Made by a program: the position numbers and the translations under genes. A model generated the notes under the pieces. It searched no databases and was not told where the DNA came from. It saw only the letters and a program-made list of their open reading frames with translations. DNA of 64,000 bases from Pampus argenteus (Eukaryota; Chordata; Actinopteri; Scombriformes; Stromateidae), in the NCBI GenBank assembly GCA_036937835.1, contig CM072860.1, positions 5,907,001 through 5,971,000 of the forward strand, written 5' to 3'. The number at the start of each line of letters is the position of its first letter. The stretch's first letter is position 1. Below, one piece after another: positions 1-13,000 of this stretch.

Positions 1-69
1 ATGTGGAAGCACCACATTCTTTATCAATCGACTGTGGTATCTTGATAAATGAGATCAACTACTTGATAC

Positions 70-1015
70 CTGTAACTGTTGCGTCTTGAACATGTCGGGC
101 CGCGGGGAGGTGAGGACATCATCAGCCAGCTGGGCTTGGCTGTCGATGTTGACCGGCATGGTGGCCTTGCTGGACAGGAAGCTGTTGTAAATCTCTCCAG
201 CTCTCTGGGACAGCTGCAAGAAAGACAGTGATGATTTCCCTTTTATTAATATGTTTTCTGACAATTCTCAGTGCACCACAGTATCAAAAACCACCAAAAT
301 ACCAACCAATGCATACTGTGGACTTACCTGTTTTTTATCAGTTGCAGGGACATGACTGAAGTATTCACAGGCCTGCCAGAACAAGATATTCTCCTCACTA
401 AATTCTTTCTTGAGAAATTCCTGTGGAGACATACATTGTAAGAGTTTCTATATGGTCTCAAACTGGTGATATTTTTTGTCTCTTTCCAGTGCTGGTGTTG
501 TTGTCGAGACCAGTGGTGAGGAAATACATGATCGGGTGTAATGTTGTGAACAAGATTTGTTGTATGTAATGTTGTATGTGTAGGCGCAGGACTGTGTAGG
601 CGAGTGCAGTGCTGATCAGTGTTGAGGGAAGGTGAAAAGGGAGGTGGTTGTGGGAGCCAGAACTTGTGTGTTGAGCCTTCTGGAGGTGTTGTGGGCTAAA
701 TTCAAAGACTTATCTTTTATGTGGGAGATGGCTACGTGGCGACATAAATGAGAAGCCTAGGATCACTGGGGTTGAATATTGATATATGGTTCTGAACTAC
801 CTCCTATTCCAAATTTTTAAGAGCTTAGAATTTGTTGAAGCTTACCGAGAAGTAGCGTACGCCCACTGAATCCTGAAGGAGATGCTCGAAGCAGGCGGCC
901 CAGCTAGCCACACGCTGCTCTGGAACTCCTCGATGGCTACCTGCTCCTGGAAGACTGCCATTACTGTTCAGGCTGCTCTGGCTGCAACATCCCTGCAACT
1001 GGACTCCACTATAAT
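70..1015 (-). CDS. rgs12: rgs12 RGS-domain exons (three exons)
   Basis: Three exons, 1015-846 (170 bp), 420-328 (93 bp) and 213-70 (144 bp), encode the RGS box that speeds GTP hydrolysis by Gi-alpha. The first ends QDSVGVRYFS. The second is EFLKKEFSEENILFWQACE and onward to DKKQ. The third is LSQRAGEIYNSFLSSKAT and onward to FKTQQLQ. The conserved asparagine of EEN and the PVNIDSQAQ helix are intact. The domain continues with a missing exon (expected IFNLMKFDSY) left of the window. Bases 1-69 are intron. Confidence 0.95.
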
Positions 1016-4000
1016 CTGCAAGATGAGAGAGCAACACAAAAGGTTAAAAGTCTCTAATGTTAAAGGGTAAGTCCAGCCAGAGGGAATGTTAGAGCCATTC
1101 TCCTGCCTTCTCAACCTTTTAAATATTTATGTGGATTTTTGTGTTATTGTTTTCTTTACTCTTGACACCATATAACTCCATTCAACTTCGGAAATGGCAA
1201 ACTGAGTGCTGTAATTTAACCTATGATTTTATAACCATAAAAAAACATTATTTGTGAACAAAAAAATATCTTCTGTTGATACAATAAAATTACAAACAGA
1301 AAATGGATTAGACTACACGACAAAAGGCCAATAGGGTTATAAGGGGAGCTAGAGGCTCTTCGGTGAAGTGTACCCTTTGCTGCTACACTTGAATTGTTAT
1401 ACAATAAGTGAATGACAAAAGTTCAAAACAGCTCAGGCATAACAGACCCGACTGCATCCTATAAGAAAGAAAACACTGATGTCACTCACACTGTTGATAA
1501 GAGTGGAGCAAAATGGGAGCAGAATAAAGAAGAATAAAGAGAGGAGACAGCTGATTGAAGGGATACAAAGACGGAGAATGAATGAGGATCTGTGAACTGG
1601 TGGTAAACTAAAGTAGGGCCTCACCCAGTACTTTCTATAATGGCAGCAGTTGGCCACTTTAGAGCTATAGAACAACTAAGCAGGGAGCACACAGTATAAG
1701 AGAAAAAACAAAAAAGGGACACGGTTGGATTTATATATAGCTGTTGTCATTCTGTGGAGAGTCTACTGGTTGGCATGGGCAACCAGTGTTAACAGTGTTT
1801 GTCTTTGCTGATGAGAACAGAAATGCTAGCTGGGTCAAGTAAGTACAGTGCTGCATATCTTCATATTGCCAATACGCCTGCACAAGTGGGCTGGCTGGAT
1901 TTACAAATACTGTATGTGTGGGTCAACCGTGTCACTGTGAAAAGAAAGCACTGTAAATAGTATGTGACATCACAGAGTATTACAATGAAGTCTTTCATAT
2001 TATGACTAATGCAGCCTCTACATGACCTTTAAAACCAACACTATATCCTTCTTTCTTAGCAATGAGCCCAACTGAATCAGTAGATGTGTCCGTAAAACTG
2101 CATAGGCATTGATTTGAGTACAACAATCTGCATATGTGACACGAAGAGTCCCCACTTAATGTTTGTTGACAAGCAATTTGCTAGGACTTGGTTTAATGTA
2201 GTATGACTGAGGCTTTGGGATCTGTGTTCACCACATTGTGTGCTCCTCAGTTAGTGAGGCGGCTTTAGAAAGCAAACAGCCGTGCATGTCTGATCCACAT
2301 CCACAGGAAAAAAGGAGCAGAGCTGTGGTCACTCTGTTAGCAAATGTTATTAAAACTGCAATAATAGGGAGGACCAGCCAGCACGCACGCTAGCCCTGAC
2401 TGTAACCCAAAACACGCTCAACAAACATCCTTTGTTAATGAGGCATGCTGCCTACAGTGAATACATTGCTCTCATTAAAAGTCTTTTTATTAGACCATTT
2501 TAATAAGGAAGTACAAAGTGCTGCCTTAATGGTAGAACATACATAAAACACACTAAAAATGGACAAAGCATTGCAAGCTGGACAACACCGGACACTTTTA
2601 CTCATGTCAGTGAGGAAAAGACTTTTAAAAAGTTTTCCAGTATTCCTTAATGCAGCTTTAATTCCCTAGTAAATTACCATATCAAAAAGCTTCATGTTTC
2701 AATGTTATACTTGTGTAAAATGTAGTATTTTTGAGTTGAAATAAAGGAGTTGTACTCACCACCATCTGAGGAAGCAGCAGACTGAAAGAGAACAAAGAGA
2801 GACATGAGTGAGAAGCTGCCCTCATGACCTCCTGTGCTGAGACAAGGGACTGAAGAGTGTGCAGATAGCAGTGTGTCTCCAGGCATCCCAACAGTCGCTC
2901 TGAGGTGTGTGTCTTTGTGGTTTCTGTGAGCGAGTGTGTGCTACTGGGAAGGGGTTGGATCTTAGGTCCTTTTCACAAGAACATTAATTTGTAAGTGGGT
3001 GGACCCCTGGCCTCTGCCACACACAGCTGTTTACACCTCCACACACACATATTCACGGCCCTGAATCTGTGCATTCCTGCTAACTGCCCTGACAAAGCTC
3101 AGAGCTCATCAAGGCAGAGCTACTTGAGAGGCCATCACTGGCTGTAATGGTCCTCTTTTCACTTGCTAATTCAGACAGTGAGTGGTTTGTGTGTGTGTGT
3201 GTGTGTGTAGATCTCCCTGAATAAAAGGCAAACAGCACAAGAACCCTTCATGGGTATGGAAATTTCACAGTGACAACCTTCCATAATTGGGTGTAATTAT
3301 AGCCAAATAATAATTACTCAATAAAACACCACATGTGGCTGATCTTATGATGGATTAACAAATATTTACTTGGCAACACTTCAGTTTGAAATCTCTGCAT
3401 CAGCATTGGGCTTCTGTAAAAGCTATTAGTATGATTATGATTAGTGAGTGATTTAATGTCCCAACTGTGAAGCTGTTGTTGTAAATATATTTAAATGCAG
3501 GGGAGGATATGAGAGGCACATCTAAGGGCTTGGTCCAAGAACACTAGAAAAATCAGTGCATTGGAGACGAGTGTTTTGTGAGCTGCCACTTCAAAGTGTG
3601 AATAATCAAGGCTGATAATATGTCTAAACAAGACACGTTTGCCAGACTAGTGCTTTGGTGTGAGCAGTTTCATAATACTGAATTGTAGAGCTTGTTTATT
3701 ATATAACAATGAAACTTAACAAACGTCATGGTCTGCAATCAAGCTATTTTTTGAAAGTGTAATATTAGGACATGGCGTCTGTTTTTATTCATAGTATAAC
3801 TCTAAATAGGCTGTGAGTTGTGATTTAAGTAGTAGTTTTCAGTTTGATCAATCCGTCGTAGAACAAGCCCAGACATATTGCAGACCAGCCCATTCTCTTT
3901 AGTTTGTGTTGATGCAACCTGCCGTCCAAAGGCAGGGTCATGTACACTGACGTGACAGTTTGTTCCATTTTGGGACTGACCACATGTAAAAGCTCTATCA

Positions 4001-7000
4001 GACATAGACCACTAAACCACTAATTGTCTGTCACAGTCTCTTTACAACTCTACAGCTGCTGAGTCCAACCCCATATAGTCAACACCCAAGAGCCACCCCT
4101 TCTGTGGTGGCTAGCATGTGTACAGTAATCATGGGTGGCTAGGATGAAGCCGACACAGAAGAGAGAGAGGAAAAAAAAAAAGAGAACACCCACTCCATGT
4201 GCATGTCCCTTTAGATCTAAAAGCAGCTAAACCTCAAACCATAAATATACAGATTGTTGCGACTGTGACTCATTTTAAAGAACAAGACAAACGTCACACC
4301 TCATGACGTATATTTTGGTTTAGTTATTCACTATTGTTAATACTTCAGAAGCCTTTAAAACCCATATATGGAGAGTTTTTTACGCATAAGATGACAAATG
4401 GGATAGACATGTACTTCCTGTGACAGTGGAACTTCCACTTATTCAGTGACACATGAGTGGGAGAGTCACTATAAATCCCAATTAATGCCGCCTTGACACA
4501 CACAGTTGATGTAATATCTTTCATTGGCATTTCATCAGCTGGAAATATTGCAAAATCCTGCAACTATATACTATTTTGACTCAATATACCTCAAAAATTA
4601 TTAAAGTAAAAATTATATTTGCATTCTTAAATAATCTTGCAAGTAACAATTCTTTTTTTCAATTTTCAATTACTATGTCAATTACTTAATTTTCAATTAT
4701 GCGATCTAAAAAAGTAGTAAATAGTGAGAACTGTCCGTCAGAGCCCAAGATGATGTTTTTAAATTGCTTGATTTGTTTTAAAGCTTATTAAATGGAGTCA
4801 GCAATTACAATTACAGTCAGCAAGCAATGTACTCCCATTTAAAAATAAATGTTAAATAAGTAATTATTATAAGAACACATTATACAGGTCTACCTGGTCA
4901 ACCTCAGGTGTGTCTGCAAACAGAGAAGCTGCTGTGTGTATGTATTCATGAGGCAGGGAGGGATAGACCACACACACCACTGTGTGTGTGTTTGTGTGTG
5001 TTTTAACTCGTTATTGCTTCCTTACCCACAAGTCCTCTACAATGAGGCTGAAGTAATGACCGAGACACACCATCACCTCTTGTCCACACACTCCCTTCCT
5101 CTGTTGACACCTCCGGTGACGAGCTGGTCCACTGTGGGTGGCTATAGAGGAGTACAGGCCCCCTTTGATCCTTTTCATACAAGAGCTATATTGGAAAGAT
5201 CCCATTTCCCAACTGGAATGCCACTGAAAGCTGTCCACGTTAGGTTGTTATCAACCAAATGGACAAAAATCACAATTCAAGTCACAGCGAGCACCCTGGC
5301 TCTGAATGGAGCAGGATTTGGCTCTCCGGTTGGAAAACGCTCCTCCAGCTTTACTGTGGTACAGCCTCCACCGCCGTACAGTCTGGCATCTCGAGACACC
5401 ACATGATGAAGAAACATAGGAGTTCACATCAAGAATTTATGTGTATGATCTAAACTGGGCAACTGTGACAAAAACAAAACTTTTCTCAAAGCTAAATAAG
5501 TTGATAGGTAAACCACATACTCTCAAATGTTAATGTCACTTGTTAACACTTCTCACAGATGTTTTAAAAGTGAGTACTTTTATCTTTTAGGCTTGTTTAG
5601 GCATGTTCTTGTCTTTAAAAACTGGGTTGAGATGCACCCTTCACTGCAGTCAAGATAAAAAGAAGCCTCTTCCAAACTTTTACACAAGTCAAGGCTGATT
5701 CTATCACCCTGCAAACAAACAACCACGAGTCCCCACAGCTTCAAACAGCTGTTCAAAGCGGTAGAGAGACTAGCGACAAAGAGGGAGATTAATGAGAAAA
5801 ACAGCTGACTGAACAAAAGGAGGCTCTCCGCTTCATACACGGGAGGAAGAGGAGGCTTGGTCGGCAAGCTGCAGTTTACTTACAGTGTTGAAGTTCCAAG
5901 TCCTCTTGAAGGAAAGTCTCTTTTTGAGACTCATTGTTCCCTAGTCCGCTACACCAGCAGCACAGAGACAGAATATGTGTGTGTGTGTGTGCGAAACGCA
6001 TACCTGAACATTCCCCACCCAAAACTCTGCAAACCGTGTCTGTACAAGTCAGAGAGAGGGAAGGAGAGGGAGGGAGAATGAGGCAGAAATGTGACATGGT
6101 GCTGGACAGAAAAAAGGATGCCGGGGGATGGGGGGGTACAAAAAAGGAAAGAAACATTCCCTTACTCTGCAGCTGTTGCTATGGCAACCCACCCGACAAT
6201 ACATATAGCCTCTGCCACAGTGGCATGAAGGAATCAGATGAATTAAGCCCCCCCTCACAAAAACACACACACACTCACTATGTCAAAACCACATTGGCCT
6301 TTCCCCGCCTTTTGTTTCCAGCCGGGGTACTCTCTCCTTACATGAAAGAGAAGAGAAAATACCCAGTCAGGATCAATTGAAACCATATGAATTTTGTTTA
6401 ATCAAAATAAAAGTTTGCTAGCCCACACGTTGAACTCTGAGCTTCAATTATCTACTGTCACTGAGTGCCATTTTTACACCCCCAACAGTAATCTTGTCAA
6501 TTGGTGTTTTCTGCTAGCAATTTAGCTCATGTACCAGAAAAAGAAAATAGGTTTTTATTCTGGCATCACTCCTCGTCTCCGCTGCAGCACTGTGCCTCCA
6601 CATTTCTGGCAAATCTCTACTATCAGCATACCAACTGTTTCTGGACCAACTATTATTCTCAAAGCATGGGTGGCTCATTTTGAACTTTTCCTGTGACAAA
6701 ACAGCTAGTATTCTTTGGTCTTAATTTTCCTTAAATAATGGATCGGATACAGTGTTTATTAACAGACTGGTTTTCATGGTAGATTTGCCCTGTTTAATTA
6801 GATTTCTACATGGTCTACCACTTTGGAAATCGGATGTTCGTCTTATGTGCATGGTTGTGTTAATGGTCTCCCCTGATAGGCAAGTAACTGATGACAACTC
6901 AATTCCTATGGGAGGGAGGGTGTTCATAAATGTACACGTGAACACCTGAACGAGTGAGGGCGCATAGGGAAATAGTAATAGTGGGGAAAGTAGTTTGTAC

Positions 7001-10000
7001 GAAGCACACTTTAGGACAGTCGCTCCCCAAAGGCATTCATGTGTTGCCCTTGCTTGCACATACTAAGTGATGGAAGTAGTTGTGTGTAAATTGCATAAAA
7101 AAAGGTCTTGAGAAAGAACTTTAAATACTTCCTAATTTTACCACCTCTGCACACCACATCAATAGCTGCATAGGGTGCTGTAGGCATTATTGTCGAACTG
7201 ACTTTTCTGAAAATACCATATATCGTGGAACACAGTCCTGTTTCAGACGCTGCTAGACAATCCCAGAAGCACTTCTTCTGAAGCACACTGAGGCCTAAAG
7301 AAGGAGACAGAAGCCCTGCTTCATTTCCATTTTACTTGCTACTTCAAACTGAGTACTTAGTGCAAAAAAAGTAACAAAAAGCAAATGTGCATACCCAATT
7401 TACTCGATAATGTCAACCACAAAATGAAAAAGCTACTCTCAGCTGAAAAACTTAAGAAACCATGGACAGTTTTGAGACAGCTCCAGGACAACCTCAAAAA
7501 TAATAATAAAATAAAGTCCTAAATCTCTGGAGAAGCCTCTTGCATTCCCTTTGTTATGTTTCCAAATTTAAAAGTAGCAGAATATTTCTAGATTTGCAGA
7601 TTTATTAAAGTAACTTCATATACAGAGGTAATGCAGACATGCAGAAGCTATTCAGGGTACTGAACTGAGTCATTTATAATTGTGGTCAGGACACATAAAA
7701 GTGCATTTAAGCCCTTCAGGTCTACTTTTAGCCTTTGACCCCCCCTCCCTCCGCCCGAGGCAGAAAGTTCACAGCAGCCAGGTGAGCACATCTACAAGAG
7801 CAAAGCATGTTTAAGCCAAAATGCCACCAGGAAAAGCATTTTTCTTACTTTTTGTTTTATGTTGCTGACTGAAGACTTCTGCCATGAAATAAATAGGTTT
7901 CACGTGAGCTCTAAGCCACTGCTTGATTTATTCAATTTGTGGTAAAGTCAGACTTTACTGTGACAATGAACGCTGCTTGTCACAAGACATCTAATTGCAT
8001 GTCAAGTTCTCCACCAGGCAATCTTGACCAAAGACTGAAAATAATCTCAGCCTGCTATCTGTGGCAGACAACAAACTATTCCCTGAAAATAACATCAAGA
8101 AAGAGTCTTCCATGGAGGCAACTTCCTTTTGAGGAAGGGAGGCGAGGGTGCGGTGACTGATAAGATGGAAGAGACATTTCTTTCCCAACCAAGCAAGGAG
8201 TGAGAGGCAGAGAAAGAGATTTCTTTGGAGAATTATGAAACACCCCTGACAATATCTAAGCGACAATAGTGTAGACAGACAATCTTGTGTTTAATTTTTG
8301 GAGTGACCCAGTGTTTTTTATTGTGAGAAATCTTGTTTATCACAGTAAATCTGCCAGACACTCTATCACATTAGCAAGGGACTGATGAGGTCAGCATGCT
8401 TATGTGATGCTAGGGGACCAGGATTGGTAAACAATATGAACACAATTAGCATCCCCTTAGATTTGCTATCTGTATTATGTCCATAGATCAAGGGCTGTGC
8501 AACTCAGTAAATATAGCACATCTTAATATGCGACTTGCTGTCATGCTCCGAGAAATTTATTTTTATCACCAGAGCTTCAGAACTTATTGTAGTCATATAA
8601 TTCCACCTCACATATGATCGAACTGAGTTTCAAATGTTGGCACAAATACAAATGTTTTGCAACTAACTTGATAGTTCCAGGTGTCTTGTTTTACATACAG
8701 TGTTAATGTAGCATTATAGTTACTGTAAATATTTGTTTTTTTCTAATTATATATATAAAAAAACATTTTGATTTTTACCAACATATGAAAAAACATTCAG
8801 ATGTAATACTCATGTTATCTGTGCATACAGATGAGACTAAATACCAGTAGGTGAGTGGGAAGCCAATATTTCCTGTGCTTTAATCACTTTAATCTCTGAG
8901 GAGTTTAATCTAAAATCACTTAATAAAATGTGTTTTCTGTTAAACAAACAAATAAGGACCCTACAGCAAACATTACAACAATGATGGGACGATGTGTTGT
9001 ATGTCTTGAAACAAGTGAAGAGTCCAGACATCCGTCGAGGTAATCCCCTCGGCTAACAAATGAGTTATTCTCCATGTCATTAAATACATGAGCAGTTTGC
9101 ATGCAAGCAGAGGCCATCGTCAAAATGCGTTTCATCTCCTAATCCCCCTGATCGTCAGTAATCTACTGCTTGTCCCCCAACTCACCACAGCAGATGGGTA
9201 CGGCTCTTCTCCTGTCTGGATTAAAGCGTCATTACTATGATTTGTGCAGTGTTACTGGTGTGTGAGTGAGCCACTTGTTGCTGATAAAAAAATATGACGG
9301 GGAGTGTTAGATTTCTTTTGAATGGAGATGTTTACCCTTTTCCCTTCTGCTGTTCTACTTCTTAAAGGACCAGGAAACCAATGTCTTTTCCAACTTTTTT
9401 TTAGTAATTTTAGTGACTGTGCTTGAACTGGTCTTGGCATACCACAGGTGAAATGATTGGAAGAAATGCTAAAATGAGTAAGGGTAAATTTATAGATTTA
9501 CAGGCACAACTGAACTTCACAAAGATAAGATAACTTTGGAGAGGGAAACTAAAACCGGGGAACACAACCCCTCCCTCTCCAATTTATTATCGCAGAGAAA
9601 AGGCTGTACTCACATGAGCCTGAAGGGCTGGAGGTGGTTAAACCACATAAGATGCCACCACACCCTCATACTGGTCTTTCTCTTCCATAAAAACACCCGA
9701 GATGGACTTTCCAACCTGAAACCTGACACTTATAATTACCTCAGTGACTCTCCCTCTGCCATTTTCCACCAAACTAATTTATAAGAAAGCTCAAGGAAAA
9801 GTCTGGGTGCTTGTTTGTTGCAGTTTAAGACCATGATATGAATGAATATCTGCCTCCTGAATGTGTACAAAGCTATACCTTACTTGATGAGTAACCATAA
9901 CCGCCATAATAGTTTACTTCCTGTACAAGTCCTGACCTTCCACCCTACTGTCTAATCCTTTTGGTCATGCAGGGAACCTGAGCTGGTTGAGTATGGCTGT

Positions 10001-13000
10001 GAAAGAAGGGAAAGATACAAGTTTGGATTAAATTTAACCCTTTAGGCTAAGATACATATGACATTCAGTCTTTATGGATGCTTGGCACGGTGACAAATTC
10101 ATTGTAATGCTCACAGCTGCCAAAAATGCAGTATTACTATAGGTACATTTGAGAGTGTGATATGCTGTATACACTAGACACAGTATATCTGTAACCTTCC
10201 TTAAAACTACTTTGTCACTTTTTTTGGTCCCTTTTGCTTAACCATGTGTATATCGCAATATGGCACTCATCTAGATATACTCCTAACAATTTGCATTTCA
10301 TATGAACAGCCTTTACCAAAACCATGACACATTCTACAGATCACAACATGAACGTTACGCACCATTTCCCTCAACTTGCATGTGACGCAATAATCAAGTT
10401 ATATACACAGATATTTCATATTTCTTCATTGTTGACCACGTAGTGTTTCAGCTGCCGAAGTACAGAGCCTATCCCTCGCAATAGCACAGTGAGAGTTACT
10501 TGGCCGCCCCAACAATCCATGTTTATGACGCCCACAGTGCAGAAGACCTTGGGCTGGTTCTGCAACATCTTGCACTAACACAAGGCCAAAGGGATACCAA
10601 CTACCGTACATTCTCTTTCTACACCATGCTGCAATCCTCTCCAGTTCAAACAAGACAGACTGTCTTGCTCAATGTCAAAGACATGAATCAAATGTTGTCT
10701 GAGCTACAGGTGGGAGGTAAAGGGTTGAAGATGAGCAGTCTACTATATCCCAGACATGTCTAAACTGTTACTAGGGAGGTGATAAAAGATGTTGGCAGTT
10801 TTAAAGCCGATCTATGTTGACTAACCTCCACACCCTTGGCAGTAGTTTACCTTTCATTGAAGCAGAGAAACTTAACAATAATAATAATTATAATAATTAT
10901 AATAATAATAAATAATTAATAAATAATTGATTAAGGTAAAGAGTGTGTGTGGAAAATGAATCATTTTCAGACATTGTGTATCACAATGCTTAATGTTGAT
11001 AGATGATGTCATAGTGTTGGTGTGACAACAGCCAAAAGTGGAGCTGAAGTGCGTGTCCATGCAGAGATGCCCCGATGCAGCGGGTATTTTCCGTGGTTGC
11101 AGTTTGGTCAAACAGCAAACTCAGCAACCACAGCCACATCTGGTCATCTGGTTATTGGCTGTTGCATATTCAAACCCGGAGCAGCTGGACAGTTAAACAA
11201 CTCCTTCTACTCAAGTTTTGTTCTGTTAATGTACTGTTTTTCCAATTGGTGGGTTTGGAGAGAGCAGTCTATGTAATTGCAATAAAACCTCTTGCGGGAG
11301 GAGGAAAGAAGAAAAAGAATCATAGTGGAGACATTTAGAAAATGTCAGGCTGCTTAGTCTTTGCATCCTGTAATGCTAGCCTAAGGACACATTTCGTGAG
11401 CGCAACTGTCCACCCACACTCCCCTAGCTGGCCATGTGATGTCAGCAAGATAAAAGTGCGTCGTGTTCTCCTGCGTCTACAGCTAATCCCCAGGAACACA
11501 CTATTCCTAGCTCATCTTCTCAAGTCATAACACCCACATTAAGAAAAGGGAAGAATTCATATAATGAAGACATCTAATTTTAGAAACTGTTATAATGTTA
11601 ATAATAATCATAATTGAATATGTAAGCGCATGTAGGCTGGTTTCCCGCACATATACTAGTTCCTTAAAGACATACTGTATGAGCAACAAAGATCATGCAG
11701 TAGTAATGGAGTACCAAGAAAAAAAAAATACATTTTTAGAAAAGGTTGTTTTGAGATAAGTGGTGAATCAGAGCGGGGACATGCCTGTACAAAGCCAACA
11801 GGGCAAGGCAAAACCACAGAAAACAATTTCAAGTTCAAACTCAACTGCAGCCGTTACGTGACTACCTCAAAATACAATGCAAGCAAACATTCACCGAGGT
11901 TTTAATCATACCCGACACAACAAACTCACTATTCTCGATTTTTCATCACACCGAATTTAACTTCTCCCGAAGCCGCCAATTGATTTTGAAAAGACTCAAT
12001 TCTCAGGGCGAGTGCACAACAGAGCACACTTCATTTAAAGGCCCATAGGCAACCCTTGATCTGCAACTCACAAGAATAATCCTGGGTCACTTCACAAAAC
12101 CCCTTCAGTATAACGACTAATTTAAAGTCAGCGTACATCCTGATATAGATGCTAGACCACATTTTGCTGTATACAGCAGCGCAGTGTGTATCATACAGCA
12201 CATGAGAGTTCAGCTGGCACTGGTCAAAACATTCCTCTGACAGACCACACAAGCTAACCACTGTATGCCGTTCAAAGGCAACAACAGGAGCTACAAAGAG
12301 CCCAAAGAAGGAAAAGTAATGGTGGCATGGAAGATGAAGATGGCATCACCAAACAGAGTAGAAGTGACAACAGGCAAAATAATGAAGACTCCAGGATTTC
12401 AAGACAAGACTTACAGAGTTGAGGGTTAAAGTTTGCTCCATGTATGGTGCTCTGTGCGTGTGTTTGGCTCGTCTTCAGCGCTGCTCCACACGCCTGGTGT
12501 GTTTAAAAGAGTCCATCCGCTGGAGATCCGGTGTGTGTGTGTGAGAATCAGTGTTTTCAGTGCAGTCAGACTGAGCTCAACGGGGGAGGAGAGAGCGTAC
12601 AGGAGAGCCGAAAACCCTGACAGCTACTAGGAGTTCAAAAGCTCCCTCTCTCTTCCTCTGCTGCCGGTTCCTCTCTCTCCTTCCCTCACTCCCTCCCTCT
12701 CTCTCTCTCTCTCTCCCTCCCTCTCTCTCTTTGCTGTAAATTCCTCCTCTTTCCCTCTGTGTTTACCTCCCTCTCCGTCTCTGTGTCTTCATGCCGTCTC
12801 CTGGTTTGTGCTACGCCCACAAGATAGATCTAATACTGAAGGCATGCAAACAAGAGCCACTAATGTCTCCACACCTAAAAGGAAAAGGGAAACTTCACAC
12901 TTATTGTGCAAAAGAAGAGCTCCAAATGTCCCAATAGGCACCTGAATACAACAGCGTGTATTAACAGATGTGTTCACAAGCAGCAACACGTCGCAAGACA

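Larger units (their letters stand above)
2782..12414. other. rgs12 large intron, left part
   Basis: No additional exon is supported. It contains a TG microsatellite (3188-3208), a diverged dispersed repeat (4677-4785) and a perfect RFX X-box GTTGCTATGGCAAC at 6175-6188. Several frames over 90 codons (around 5000-6400) are low-complexity or unrecognisable. Confidence 0.5.

Noticed and set aside
4936..6380. 148-156 codon plus frames and overlapping minus frames
   Set aside because: Driven by TG and GA-rich tracts; composition is not protein-like and no family is recognised.
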